A stretch of DNA of 64,000 bases from Acanthochromis polyacanthus (GCF_021347895.1 NC_067120.1:19453361-19517360); one strand, 5' to 3'. Counted from the first letter of the stretch, positions 33,585-47,229 are shown. Notes: generated by a model from the letters alone, not told the origin. Program-made: numbers and translations.

Positions 33585-36500
33585 GATAGAGAACTCCTTA
33601 GCAGTAATCTTGCACCACTTTGTAGAAAAGTACATTATTTTGTTCCGTGTGTCTAGAAATGCTTTATTGCTTTACTTATTGCAAACACTACAAAACTGCT
33701 TCTCTCAAACTCGCACATATGTAGCTCACGGAGCTTTGAGATTTCCTTGAAACGTAGCGAAAATCACGTCAAAAATATGACAAGAGCGAAGGAAAATCTG
33801 ATTTATTTTCTCTGTTCTCCTCAGGTATAGCTCCCTTTAAACTGTGCCCAGCAGTTCACTCATCCTGAATGATTATTCATCTGACATTTCCGACTGCATG
33901 TGCTCTAGCCTTCCAAAAGAAGGTACAAGGTGTATTCCCCAAATGCTCATCAGAGAAAATTAAACACAGTGTGACTTTCAATCCTCGAAGGCAGATTATA
34001 ATGAGGAGAACTCTGAAAGAAGGAGTCTTTGCTATTTTCTCCAAAGATCCCAGTGGGTTGTCTCTCTTCAAAATAATACAAAATACCTCTCATGTTTAAC
34101 AGAGCAGTCACGTACACAGCCCACAGAGCAAGGACAGGAAGGTTGAACTGTCTACGAAAATGCTTCTGATGTCCACTCACCTGAAATCTGCTAAAGTACA
34201 CCACCATGGGAATGAACAGCAGCAACTGGCTAAGAATGAATGTTTGTGAAAACACAAACCTGAAATCCAGAATATATCAGCACCTCAATGGCAGTTGTGC
34301 TATTTAATGCATTTACTTTTGTTTATTTCTACCATTTTAGGACTCTCGACAATAACATTCATATTTTGGCCATTTCAAATCAAGACATTGCTAGAGGACA
34401 GCTTAATTATAGCCCGCATTTGTCATATTACAGTGTAAAGCTGCAAGTAAAAGTGAATTTGTCTGATTGTGTCTGCCTCCAGGTCGCGAGGTCAACTCTT
34501 TAAGATTCATGCAAAAAAAAATCCAAGCAAAGGGAGTGCCCTTGTTCCCAGTTTAGTATGAGCAACAGACGGCAGAATAAGTCCTGTATTTTTTTTTATC
34601 CAAAGATATGAAGGAAGTAGATCAAGGATAGAAAAGAATAGTCCACATTTGGACAAAGCTGAACATGCAAGGGTCAATTAGTGATTTACATGCATTGTGG
34701 AAGACTGTGTCAAATGCATGTCACCAGTAGGAGAAGACATGCACATATATGACATCAACAGAATTGAGTACAAGCGTAGAGGTGGTGGCAAAAAGCCACA
34801 TTTTGGCCTCAAAAGATGAGCAAGATTCAGTTGTTCAATAAAAACTTAATTTCAACTCTCTTTTTATACAGTTGCTTGATGTCACATGCAGAAAAAGAGA
34901 AAATCATCAATCACTGTTCCAAAAATGTTTTCAGACAGAATGCAGAACAATTGTTGTGTATAAGTCAATGGAAAGACAATGTTGGATGAGCAAAGAAGCA
35001 ATTTTTTTGTATTTTGATTTGAGTGACTGCAGTTCTAACATTATCAGAGACTAGAGGGAAATGTGCACTTTTTGTTGTGACTATCCTTTATTCTAGTTTT
35101 TTTTGTTGTTGTTGTATTTTCATCGATATTGCTGCTCTGTCAGTGTTTGATACAAGCCGAATACAAATGTTCACCATTGAAAGCCACACAATGAAGTTGA
35201 TTTATCTCTAAATAGGCCAAGGTGAAAATGTTTGGTCACATTTTATCCGAACACAACATCGACACAGATGCCAGTACGTGTTCAACTTACCCCAAGTGAG
35301 AATTTAATCCACAGTTTAGAGATTTCAGCCATGGTGGCTGCATGTCTGCCTATGACAGCACTAATATCATGCTGTGCTTTAATTAACTGATTATAGTTGG
35401 ATGAACATCCATAACCCTTTTTCTTAGTCTTTTCATGAAACCTGACAATTCTGACTCTCATTAGCCTCATTGCAGCTGCCAGGACATCTCAAGGTCTAAA
35501 TCATTAGACATACCTTGTATTCTGAAATTCTTTACTTGAGACAGACCTTAATTTGAAATTTCAGTTTTTAAACATTTCATATTTTTATAGATTTCTCTAA
35601 GTTGTTTTGTTAACACACATTTAACATTGGGTAAATGTTCGTCCTTTATTCTCACACTGTTCTTAGTCTACTTTTGTCCCATTTGTCCCTCTTTGTCCGA
35701 AAGAGGTCATCAATAAAACAAGACATCATCTTTGTTTGTTTCACAGTGCTTCGTATTACCAAATTCTGACCTGCATAAGCTGCAGCTTTAAAGTCTATCA
35801 GCTTCAAGGTTCACATCACAGCAGACACGGGCAGTGGTAAATTCACTTTGTGTCTGTGATTAAAAGCACCAGAAGCTATCACGCTAACTGCCCTATTAGC
35901 GACCAGACCCATCTGTATGACAGCTGACTGAAATGAAATTCATTCAACGTTGGCGTGTGAATTGTGTTTTTGATTCTAATAGCGGTTAAAGTAAATGAGT
36001 TATGATGATATGTCCATTTATCGTAGACTCAGCTGGGATCCACTGCAGTATATCAAGCATTTGGAAAATGAGGCAGATATATGTGTTCAGATATTTGAAA
36101 TGTGCTCAATGAGTAGTAATTACAGAGTGTGACTCAAAATAAATAAATTACTAAGTAAAAATAAAGAGCCCATGCAATGTAAATTTCCCCCCGCTCCTTT
36201 AGTATGTTATTTAGCTTTTGGTTGTACATTAATCAGAAAACTTACAAAACCGAAAGTTCGTGTCAAAGAGAGTTGCTGCTCCTTACCTGCTCCAGAAAGC
36301 TTTACATGTAGTCCAGGCTTCAGCAGTTACACATCTATGTCACTACTAACACATCTTCATAAGGTTTGCTCACCGGTAGTTTGGCACAGCCTCAAGAAAA
36401 GAAGCAGCTTCCTCTGATGCTGTCATTATTTCTTCACTAGAGAAAGCTTTTTTTTTTTGGGGCTACTATTTGCCTGTACTCAAAGACCTCGGGCTGTAGT

Positions 36501-38030
36501 CCATAACCGCTGTTACCTCACTTTGAGGATGCAGTGCAAGTGAGTCATAATGATCCTCATCAAGTTTGTATCACCTTCTAAGGCCTCAAGCTACAGCATT
36601 CCTTATTTTTCCCCCTTTTTTTCCAGATGATCTACATCGCTTATGGGTCACTTCACTTGTGATGATGTCCCACTCCATTTCCAGACAGCTTTCCCATTTT
36701 GTGTTTGAAAAATCGCAGTGTTTATACTTTATGATGTGAGACGGAGCCACAAAGTTATCAAAAATATGTGTAGTCTTGACTGGCTCGTTTTGACAGGGTT
36801 ATCATCAATCAAAAAAAAAAGTTTGAAATAAGCCTTTGAGATCATTTAGACTGATTTGTTGGTTGGCATAAACAAATCACAAGTGCTTCCCTTTTGCAAA
36901 GTGATTTTTAGACGTGAGGTTAATAGTGTTTTGTTCTTTTTTTTACAATATTAAACAGAAGGAAATTTGACTTGATGGAGGTTCTGTCTGAGCTTTTGAA
37001 GGAGAGGTCGGTGTATTTGTCTGACGGCAGTCCGCATGCTGAGGCCAAACAGGGGCATGAAAGGGTAAAGTAAAACCAACTGCAAACTGCTGCTGTTTTT
37101 TGTTATTATTAATATTTAGTAGCTTTATTTTATTATATTTATATTGAGTTGTACTGACACATTATGATCACATATATAATATTTACAGGTGAAGATTGTC
37201 TCATAAAAATGGCATCCTATACAACTAAACTGAAATAGCATTTACATTTTGGAAATAAAAGTTACTTTCTTCCCACATTTGGCATTGTAGATATGTTTCC
37301 AGTTTGAAAGGGCCACAAAGGCCTTGTTAGGGGAGCTGGAATCACAAGTCTGCAACAAGACCTTCACCTCTAGTATGTTCTTGCTTTTAATTTTAAGAAA
37401 ACATCACAACCTGAGTGAAATTCAACCATTTCACAACATGTTTGAAGCTTCTCCATTTTCTGTGTGATGAGACCGTCCCATCTAATATCTGATTGGTTGA
37501 CTGAAATGGAGTGGAAGCCAAAGAGTTAAATTAATGTTTGTGAGACAAAAGTTGCGCAATTAGAATTTACATGCTGATCATTGTGTTGACCCACTCATCA
37601 GGCACCCAGCATGCAAATGATCTCAACCATAATAAGCGCAAATGCAAGTTTTTCAATTTTCGGTACTTAATGTGTTGTATTTGTTCAGGGTCTCTTACAA
37701 TCTGACTTGAACACCATTTAAAGTGGAACATGTGACAGTTTGTTCTTACAGAAACCCTCTGCGCAACTGCTAGTAGGTTCTTTGAGCAGTTTCAGATGGT
37801 GTTTCTACCTTTGTTACAATCAACATGTTTCTAGTTATCTAAGCCAGTGTGGCTATGCTACTTTTTCCTACAAACTAAAGACAAATGCTACATTTCTCAA
37901 ACCACCAGTTGGATCTAAGGAGGGTTTGTCCTCAGGAGTGTTGCTTGCTGTAAATGCACATATTCAAAATAGCGCCAGTGTAAAGAAAAAACATGCTGTG
38001 CGTGCCGTCACTGAATGTTGTCGCTGCCGT
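33585..38030. other. Non-coding stretch, mostly repeat-free
   Basis: No gene or RNA gene recognised. T-runs at 34590-34597, 35098-35104 and 36449-36459. A 126-codon frame at 37740-38120 is a coincidental run-in to the LINE remnant at its right end. Confidence 0.5.
35750..35990. promoter_or_regulatory. Candidate conserved non-coding element
   Basis: Repeat-free block with AAGCTGCAGCTTTAAAGTC, TGTCTGTGATTAAAAGCACC (a TCF/LEF-like context) and GACAGCTGAC (E-box), balanced composition and no simple sequence. Resembles vertebrate developmental enhancers; needs alignment to test. Confidence 0.25.
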
Positions 38031-38340
38031 TGCCGATGGAGCTCACTGAAGCCACCCTATACCATCAGTAATGGACTGCCACAGGGCTCTGTTCTTGCTT
38101 CATTACTATTTACATTATAGATAAATAATGTCAGTCCTCAAACTCAGTGCTTTCATGCCCATTTTTTTTTTTGCAGATGATACACTTTTATATGCCCCAG
38201 GCTCCACCTCAGCTCAGGCTCTCCCTCCGTCTGTATTCAGTGTTTTCTGATCATCACCTCAATCATAGGATTCTTTTGAAATTAGAACCGACCAAGTGTG
38301 TGCTTTTTCCACTTTCAACTGTGACTCCCTGCCATTAAAA
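38030..38340 (+). pseudogene. LINE reverse transcriptase remnant
   Basis: One frame ends with ISNGLPQGSVLASLLFTL at 38067-38120; after a stop and a frame change in a T-run (38161-38172) the text FADDTLLYA (38170-38196) supplies the catalytic aspartates, and a third frame gives LKLEPTKCVLF at about 38273-38305. These are consecutive motifs of a LINE reverse transcriptase (PQGS, YADD-type, K-T-K-x-x-L-F). At least two frame breaks make it dead. It differs from the open LINE at 18.3 kb (GLPQGSVLA against GVPQGSILG). Confidence 0.75.
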
Positions 38341-38344
38341 CTTT

Positions 38345-41300
38345 GCATGGTACCCATAAAATTCCTGCTGACTTTTACAGATTCTTTCGCTTGACAGAAA
38401 CGTTGCATCTGACCGTAATCCAGTCAAGAACAAACTCATAGTTCAGCTCATTTGGAGGAACAGAGTGCATCAGAGTTTTGAAGCTGCTTGGGAGGATGGT
38501 GATGGCCCCATGCCTTGTGTCCCCATTAAATTGTTAACCATTTTTATTTCCCCATGTATTATTCATATATTTGTCTTCAGGATATTTCTATTGTTAAGTG
38601 ATATTTAGAAGCCTGAAGTGTAAAACTCAAGCCAGATGCTTGAGAGCATCGGAATTTAATGTACATTACAGTATGTATTTATTCATTCTGACAGTGAACA
38701 ATATGGGGAACAGTGAATCATGCCTGAAGCATCATATCCAGACGATAACATATCAGCCTAATTTTGAATATGTGATAATATCTGTGAAATTGGAAACTTG
38801 TGTCCCCTGACAAGCTGGAATATGGTCCGTGATCACATAGTCATGGTCTGTCTCCTTGCTGACATCAGGAAGGGTGCTGGTGGTCACAATGGTTTTAGTG
38901 GTTGGAGGGAAAGTGGTGGGATAAATCTGCAGAAATGAATCAATTACCCTCCCCAACAGCTCAGCGTGGCAGGTTATTAATCAGTCCAACATGCACCACT
39001 TGTTCATCAGATAAGTATGAGGCTGGAGTCTGTTTCAATCAGCACTCTTACAGCGTTTGCATGATGGTTAGACCTTGATGGTGCTGATAGAAATGTGCTG
39101 GCGCGGTGAGTATCAGATGTGACATTGGGAAGGCAGTGGACAGCACACTGTGGAGCTCTCGTCTCTTAAGCAGCTCACAGACGGACAGAAAAAAAAAACG
39201 CTCTGTACAGTTCTAAAGATTCATATGTAATGAGGTTTCTTGTTGTGAAAGCCTTACCAGAAGAGTGGCAGATGGCATTGTATAACCAAAGTTTATGGTA
39301 TTGGATTTTCATCAATCAAATATGAGAGTAACACTATCAAATTTGCCCTTTTGATGCATGTAAAAAAGCCTTTGTACCAGATGTGAAACTGACTGAACTG
39401 ATTTAGATTTATTGTATGGTAATTAAACTTTAGACCGATCTGCAATTCAGGTCATGTTAGTAAGAAAAATACTTCCCACTTCACATCCAAGAAGCTGAAT
39501 TCTAACGGCGTTAACTTCGCTAATTCCTGAAAGGAAACATGTTAAAAGAGTCTTTGATGAAAATTTTAAAACCCCGGAACATTGAGGAATATTAGCCACT
39601 TCTAATTCTATTGAGATACCCTACCTTAATTTCCTTCCTAATAACTATATCGTCATTTAAGCCATGAATAGTTCCATCTTTTCAAAGAAGGATCTATTAA
39701 AGAACACTGGGATAATAATAATTAATATATTCTTCATGCTGCGATTCTTTTTCTTTCTTGGTCGATGGAACAGAGAGTCAAAGCCATATTACATGAGTAA
39801 CAATGGAACCTATTTTTACATGGATTAAAGCATAACCCGTATCTGATATTTTACTTTCAACTTAAATTTAATTTGCGTTGTTAAGGAAGTCATATTTAGG
39901 GAAGCTAAATATAAATCTGAACAGAATGAAGCTGACTGAATCATTATGTTCTCATCACAGCAGGTAGCTGGATAACAGCAGCAACAGACGGCATTTACTG
40001 ATAAAACTAAGGAAATTAAAAATTGATTTAGTTTTAAAGTCAATAAATAATGTTGCTTTCCACATTATCGTTAGCTTTACCCTGTTCATTTTCTTTACTG
40101 TATGCTATATGCAGAAACTTGAGATTAAAAAAAAATGGCCACCAGTCAGCTTTTCTTCATGAATGCACATTTCTGCACTTTGGGAGCAAGTTCTTGAAAA
40201 TCTCAAGTGGTGAAGTCTTACTTAAATGATAAATATCTGTCAAGTAGTTTCCCGTCATGTGAGAAGGCTTTGCCCTGGAGCGTACCGGAACAGTGGAGCG
40301 CGACGCTGCTCTCGCTGCAGCTCCTCATTCATACCATATAGGACTCACGTTGTGTGGAAAGGGATTAAGCGGTTTGAGCTGCACTTCCGAGCCAAAACAA
40401 ATAACAAATTCCACTTAAGCAGACAGTAATAGCAGACATCCAACCTTTCTGATTTTATGTGTAGTGCAGCAGAGTAAAGCTCTGGTCAATTCACATGATA
40501 GAAACTTTCAGATGTGATGGCTGCCTACTTATGAATGCATCCACATGCTGTCAGGAACACGGCGAGGAAATTGCACCCACTGATTCCGCTGCTACAGAGG
40601 TCAGTCTGATCTGACCTCATGCTGCACATATAAAAGCTGTACTATTTAACAGAATGAAATGAACAGAATGAAAATGGCGTAGTGGAGATGGGACAGGGCA
40701 GCGTTCTCTCAGGACAAGGGCACTAAGTTAGATATGTGCCCTGCAGGTCACCCGCACAGACAGGATTTTCCATAGTATTTAGCAAGAGATTGATTGATAC
40801 CACATTGTCCTTATATCACAGTTTGTCAGTCACATCACATTCTGATTCACTCTCCGGAGGAAAGAGTGGAAATCTCTGAACGAGTTTAGCATGTGTGCTT
40901 GTATCCGGATTTCATAAAGCCTCTGTAAGCCTTTTTGCATAACAATAATAAAAAAAGTAAAACACTATTATTACTGGTATTTAAATTTCTGAATAATTTG
41001 CCATCATGTTTTATCTCCTAGGTAATAATTCATCAATCCATCAATCATGTTAGACTGGGCTTCGAGTAAAATGGCGGCACCACAGTGTTTGTGCACGTAT
41101 GTAAGCTGCAGTTCATGACAAATCACACATTCTCACACAAACACCAACAAAGCCTGGAAGTGAGAACTGCATTGCAAACAAGTCCCAGATAGCCATCCTC
41201 ACGTTGACTGAGGCATCTGCAAGCGGCATGATAAAAGACAGAACTGGATGCGGATCCAAAATTCTCCACAGAAGGATGAGCTCTTACGCCCGCTCTCGAC

Positions 41301-42272
41301 AGCGGACGGCTTGACACCGATGAGCCTTTCTTCCGACAGAAATTTGAGCCCAGCTCCATAATCCCTCCATCCAAAAGTTCAGACCATCATCTACTGGTTA
41401 CAAAACTGCAGAGTCGAGCAGAGTTTGACTATGTCGAGTCAGTGCAGCTCTGCTGATGCCTTTTTGATGAAAGAGATAGCAGCACCAAAGCGTAATGCAC
41501 AAGGATGCTGAGTCCAGACTCAGCGAATACCAAGAGTGGCTCTGCTTCTGTTTCTCTAAAAATATTTCTAGATTTCTGGTGATACAACAACCGAATTATA
41601 CCCCGTTTTCTATAACTAACAATACCACATTCTTATCTGTCAAATGGAGAATTGCTGAAATATTTTCAGTATAACTGCTTATGATTTGTTTTCTCCTTTT
41701 TATCAACACCTATCAGACACACATTCAGAAATTCACAACACACAGCAACATTCACATGATAAGGTGTAGTTTCCCGTCAGGCTGGCTGATTGGAACTGGG
41801 ATGTTTGGAGGCCACATCTATGCCGAAATTTATGTCATTTGTTTGTGATATATCCCCGTTAAGTTTCAAATCAACATACATTCGCTACTAATTTTACTGC
41901 TTTACTGTCATGTCTTTTCAGCCAGACAATCATATATTAGATAAGGAGGGACTATTTAGTAATCCTAGTCACTGCAGTTACCCTAGCAACTGACAAAGAG
42001 GATTGTTTTTCAATCTAAATTATGATATTTTCACAAATGTAACCAAAAATTAAGAGGAAGCCAAAAGTAAATAAGCAAAAAATGAAGCTTAAGAACCCAG
42101 TTGCTGAGTTACTGCATGTCTCCATCCTGGTTTCCTGTGTCTTCATACAGACCTTTTGGCTCTTTCAAACTAGAAGGCTTCACTACTATACAACACATGT
42201 GAAGAATGAAATTAAATTGTTTTCAAAGCATAAATGAGAACCCAGTTGAGCTGTACAGGAGCGTAATGTTGT
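38345..42272. other. Non-coding stretch, nothing recognised
   Basis: Nearly 4 kb without gene, RNA gene or transposon ends. Around 40220-40420 and 41060-41390 the sequence is CpG-richer than its surroundings and holds frames of 67 and 83 codons with no known domain; these may be small regulatory blocks. Confidence 0.5.
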
Positions 42273-42275
42273 TGA

Positions 42276-42515
42276 CAAATGGTTGCACCTTCAGCTCTTT
42301 GTCGCGTTCTTCAAGCCATTTCTGAGCAGCTTTTGCAATATGGTGGGACACTTGAGGGGCTACAGATGTTAGGGAATGGCCGTTGCCGTGGAGGAGTGTG
42401 CTTGATCTTCAGCAATGTTTACAGAAACAGGTGCATGGCATACAAACATCCACTTGAATGCCATCACCCCATAACTCCCAGCGAAACATTGCATGGTAGC
42501 GAGATGATCAGCGTT
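42276..42515 (-). mobile_element. Tc1-like family A, fragment copy 3
   Basis: Read on the minus strand the order matches the 32.4-kb copy: the inverse of GGATGTTTGTATGCCATG, CTGTAAACATTGCTGAAGAT, GCAACGGCCATTCCCTAACA, then the inverse of CAATATGGTGGGACACTTG (P-C-H-T region) and AAGAACGCGACAAAGAGCTG. Only the catalytic core region survives, about 240 bases; no terminal repeats. The plus-strand 87-codon frame across it is antisense. Confidence 0.65.
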
Positions 42516-42519
42516 AATC

Positions 42520-44490
42520 ACTTCACTTCTCGGTGGTTTTAATACTGTGGCTTATCGGGGCATCCTTTTCCCCCCTACGCCTTCCAGCTTCACCAAGTGA
42601 TAAAGTTGTAAATCCAAATTCTCTTTCATTCTGATTTCAGAGTCACGTCAGTTAAATCTGCTCCCTGGGGCTCCCGTCAGGCCATATTTCAGTGTCTGAC
42701 TGACACAAGCCACCTCCAACGCTCTACTTCCAGTGTTCATTAGAACTAACCTAGACTGTGTGACATCCTGGGATCCAGTCCCATGAGTTCCTCAGAGTAT
42801 TCCCGCTTTCATAACATTAATAAATAGTTGCTGATTAATTCTGATCAATGAACTAGTCCATCCAGTCTGTGGAGCTGGATCTTTGTGGTGGTTATCCAGA
42901 GCTCTGCACCAAAAATCTTGTTACACCGTAGACTGAAAAGATGAGAACAAGCGTTATGAGCTTGAATCATTAAAGCCCGATGTAAAGTTTTCAGAACCAG
43001 ATGTCAAGCTTTCTTTCCCTCATGACCTCTCGTTTCAAATTCAGGTCCCTCAAGGTGAGATGAAAGTGACGGGAAAACCCGTTAAAGACAGATTTTCAGC
43101 CTTTGAATTGAGACACTTCTTACATTAGAAATATCGATTCTCCCTATTGAATAAATCAGTCAGAGTAGCCGGGCCACTGACAAGGAGACAAGGACACATT
43201 TACTAGATATGGAGCAGCGGGCTAAGTTAGAAGCACTTCCCTTTAAAAAAAAAAATGCTGAACATATCTGTTTGGTTGCTAAATGCATTATCAACATTTA
43301 CAATTGCTCGCAAAGTGTCTTATCGAGTGACTAAAAACAAAGAATTAAATTATTCCCTGTGAAATTTTGAAAGGATTTCAGGTAAATTACTCCGCTGTCA
43401 CATTACAGGTAATGATTTTTTTCCCAGAAACCGATATGTTGCACTTTAGAAAATAACTCTACAATTACAAACTGGCAGACAGTAAGTGCCTTTTGGAGAA
43501 TATAATGCAAAATGCAGGAGAGATCTGTAAAATTCTATTATGAGCCCTACTACCATCTTCTGCACAGCCATTCACTTTTTCTGTGGGCCAGGGTGACAAC
43601 CATTATAGATGGAGGAACCAATTACTTCTTCTACACCATGCAATATTTATGAAACACTTAGCCAACGGTCTGGAGGTTAATATTTCATTCACAGATAAGA
43701 CAGAAGCTTACACCCGGAATAGAACTTCAAAGAGAATTGCTTGAAGTACCTCATACTGTGAGCAGCAGATCCTGGGTTGTTTCAATGTCACCAACTCCCT
43801 GCACATGTTAATGGGATTGATTAATGAAGACCCTTTTCGGCACATGTTAAACATGTCATGGGTGGAGTGTACTGCATACTGTAACTGTGCTTTAAAGATC
43901 CAAGCTTGTGAAAGGACATTGATCAAGTTCCACTTCTTTCTATGGCCTTAGGCAAGAAGGAGGAGCACAGATTAGTTGCTCAATAAACAATCTGCCAGTG
44001 CCTGGGTCATTTTCAACTGCAATTACACTTTGCTAGTGGAGGATTGATAAATGGCTTTTCTACAGCAGACAGATGTCAGCCTTCTTCACTGTACAGTAAG
44101 TCTAATCCTTATCGTTTCTCTTCACTTTGTGTGTCTAATAATGATTCCAGTCCACAATCATGAGTTATTAAAATATTTGCAGTCCGCTGTGATGGTCTAA
44201 TGGCCTGCCTCTCCACATTATTATTTATGATGTTTGAACATGGCGTCACTGTGCCACAGCACCGGCCAACTCCATGAGACTATTTTTTGCTACGGGACCT
44301 AAAAGTGTTGAACCCTGAGGTATTGATTAAAAATTCCCTTTTCCATAATTTCACCCCCAGCCTATCCTTCCACCTTCATCTTATGTAAGATGCTTACTGA
44401 CAGAAAAAGTACACATTTTCATTTCTTGCATGATCCCCAAATCACCCCTTACTTTTTTGTTGCATGCTAGCAGCACAGCTTCAGGGATGG
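42520..44490. other. Non-coding stretch, mostly repeat-free
   Basis: No gene recognised. The parts 42640-43130 and 43550-43900 have balanced composition without repeats and might be conserved non-coding blocks. An A-run lies at 43244-43253. Confidence 0.5.
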
Positions 44491-44494
44491 CAGT

Positions 44495-44752
44495 CAATTA
44501 GTCTGTCTGTCCAGCACTTTGATCCAGACTGAAATATCCCAGCAGCTGTTTTTTGGGCAAACATTGATGGAGGAGGAATTTTACAGATTGACCTCTGACT
44601 TGACAAAAATCGAAGTGGATACTTTGAGATTTGGCTCAGACATTCTTTTTGCCTTGACTATGAATTTTAATAGCTTTAGAACCATTGTGTTAACATTTTT
44701 GTCCAATATTTTGGTTTATGACCAGTTACCAGCAATGCAAATTGCATGTATT
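44495..44752 (+). repeat. Dispersed fish repeat, copy 2 (pair with 13.7 kb)
   Basis: Phrases GTCTGTCCAGCACTTTGATC, CAGACTGAAATATCCCAGCA, GGCTCAGACATTC, TGTCCAATATTTTGGTTTAT and GACCAGTTACCAGCAATGCA follow the order of the repeat at 13690-13965, sharing the middle part. It is more diverged and carries an 86-codon chance frame. Confidence 0.45.
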
Positions 44753-44754
44753 TC

Positions 44755-46900
44755 CGACTCAGTTACTATATCATGCTAATCAATGAATAGAAGTATATCT
44801 GAAAGTTAAACTGCAATGATTAATAGGTGAATATTAAACCTGTTGAAGCATGCAACCTTTGTTATGATTAGCTTGTTACTTTTCTGACAATTAACTCTTG
44901 GTATTGCCATACTAGCATGGCTGTAGGCTAGACAGGGTGCACTCAAACACCCATACTAGTATGCCAGAAAGAGATTTAGTGTCTCCCAATACACAATATG
45001 TCGAATGTAATATGACAAAGATACTAAGTTGTTCTACTACACTCAAATGCATTCTTCAGGATAACAGGCAGCATGCTTTTATCTCCATTATGACCAACAA
45101 TCTGAGCAACGGCTGAAACATCACACACGTCACAAAAAAATGCAAACTTGAGTCAGTTGGTACAGACAGTTAGCAGTTCATTTAAAATTACAGACTCCGC
45201 AGGATATATGAACTAGACAGTCAAAGTTTAAGGTACAAACTTATGACAAGGTAGCATTTCCCAATTGTATATCTTCCGTACAACAGCAAGCACTTTGTAA
45301 CAGCAGCAGCAGTACGTACTGAAAGTAAAATGAAAAATATATGACTTGGAATGCAGTTTTAATCCAGTTAAATTTGCATGCTTGCTCTCATGGACCAAAC
45401 AGAATGTACCGTTTATATTCCACACAAGTCATTCTTCTATTAAACCTATAAGTCTCCAGCACCTGGATGCTGATTAAAGTTTCCCTTTCCCATGAATTCA
45501 ACTTCTGCAACCTTGCTGTCATCCTCCATCTTATAAAATTCTCCCTATGGTATAAAAATTACATTCGCTGGAGGTGTAACCATCTGTCCCAGTTTCATCA
45601 CTGCTGTATAACCATTGAGGCCGTGTTCTCAAATTTTATGTAGCCCACACTTGATTCCTCTCTTAATTTTCAATGAGTCTCAACTCAGTGTGGGAAGACG
45701 ATGGCAAACAAGGAATGTGCTCCTCATGTCAAAATTTGAAAACATATTAAATACTAAACACTTTTTCTGAATTTTATCATCACCTGGCACCAATTGAGCT
45801 TATTATTTGGTGACTGTTTTGGTGACAACCTGGAGTTTTGCATCTGCATGTCTGACTAAATGCTAATTAGTTCCTTCAAGCGAGGTAAAAATGCATTGCG
45901 GAATTCTCTCTGGGCATCCTCTACGTAACCAAATGGGCCTCTAATGACAGTATCTGCAGTTAATCAGTCAACCAATCAATCACATATTATAACCACGCCT
46001 CACTAGTTAAGGACTGCTGATTTGTTTTGATGTGCTGATATTCACTCCAGGCTGTCATTAAAGTTTATTTTACACCTCGAGTGAAATCTGAAGGTCCTCC
46101 ACGCTAATCACCTGCTGAATTCACGGTTATTCCAATTTTCAGTGCTCAGCTGAGGATAATAAGTTGAGAGGGAGCACACATGTGGCAGTAATACCACTGT
46201 GATGGTTTAACTATTGCTGCTGTGTCAAAGAGTGCCGCCTGCTGCACTCTACCAGTTCACAAGGGGTTTTATTTAAACGTACGAATATTTGCGACAATTA
46301 ACACTCCGGTTCGTTGGTGGATAAAAATATCTTGGAGCTGAAAACATTTTGATCCGCCTTTTGCGAGAGGGAATTACATGGTACTGTAGCGCTGTAATTT
46401 GGGTGGAGAGAAGGTCTCAGTCAAACAGGATGAGTCACCGCGGGATGGGGGGCAGGGGATTGCAATGATTAAACCGCGCAGACACAAAGTCATGTCAGGA
46501 GCACTGATGGATGCCACAGACGCTTCGCTCTGTCAAGTCACACCCAGCAGCGCCGTGACACACAGACTGAGAATATGCGTGCAGAAGATCAGATTCATAG
46601 AAACTCTGCCAGGCATTACTCTGCTTGTTGTTTGTCCAAATTCACAAGTCATTATTATTAAATCACTCACAAGCTCAATGTCACAGCTGGGACCTGCAAT
46701 AAATCAATAAACCAATAAATCAATATAACATTTATTCACAGCAGACTCAACTGTGCAGATGGGTTTGGTTCATAAATGTGTGTGAAAATACAGTCTCCTG
46801 TTACCATTGTCTCCTTGTCATGACTATATTTAATGTATCGAACACATTGGAAGCTTTTAAATGGAAAGTTCAGATTTTTACATCTTTGAGAGTAAAATAC
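44755..46900. other. Non-coding stretch, mostly repeat-free
   Basis: No gene. A (CAG)n-like patch lies at 45299-45311. The block at 46190-46680 is noted separately. Confidence 0.5.
46190..46680. promoter_or_regulatory. Candidate conserved non-coding element
   Basis: GC-richer, repeat-free block with CpGs (CACCGCGGGATGGGG, AACCGCGCAGACACAAAG, AGCAGCGCCGTGACACAC) in an AT-rich setting. It overlaps a 103-codon plus-strand frame (46399-46710) with no domain. Could be an enhancer or an unrecognised exon; I favour non-coding. Confidence 0.22.
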
Positions 46901-46924
46901 TTGGTAATGTGAAATGCCTGAGCA

Positions 46925-47218
46925 GATGTAGCAGCAGAAATGAATCAGAAATACACATTGTTAATGTGGTAAATGACTATTCTAGCTGGAAACGGCTGAT
47001 TTTTAATGGAATATCTACATAGGGATGAAGAGGAAGGCTTCCAGCTACCATCACTCCTGTGTTCTAATGCTACATTGTGTTAGCTAATGGTGTTGAAAGG
47101 CTAATTGATGATTAGAAAACCCTTGTTCAATTATGTTAGCACATGAACTAAAGTGTGAGTTTTCATGGAAAACATGAAATTGTGTGGGTGACCCCAAACT
47201 TTTGAAAGGTAGTGTGTA
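46925..47218. mobile_element. Tc1-like family C, one end
   Basis: The right edge GACCCCAAACTTTTGAAAGG followed by TAGTGT, inverted, is the classic CACTACC-TTCAAAAGTTTGGGGTC terminal repeat of Tc1-like elements. Inward lie TTTTCATGGAAAACATGAAA, CTAATTGATGATTAGAAAAC, TAGCTGGAAACGGCTGATTT and TAATGGAATATCTACATAGG, which I associate with the same vertebrate repeat. The opposite end is missing. A (TA)n tract follows at 47216-47229. Confidence 0.75.
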
Positions 47219-47229
47219 TATATATATAC

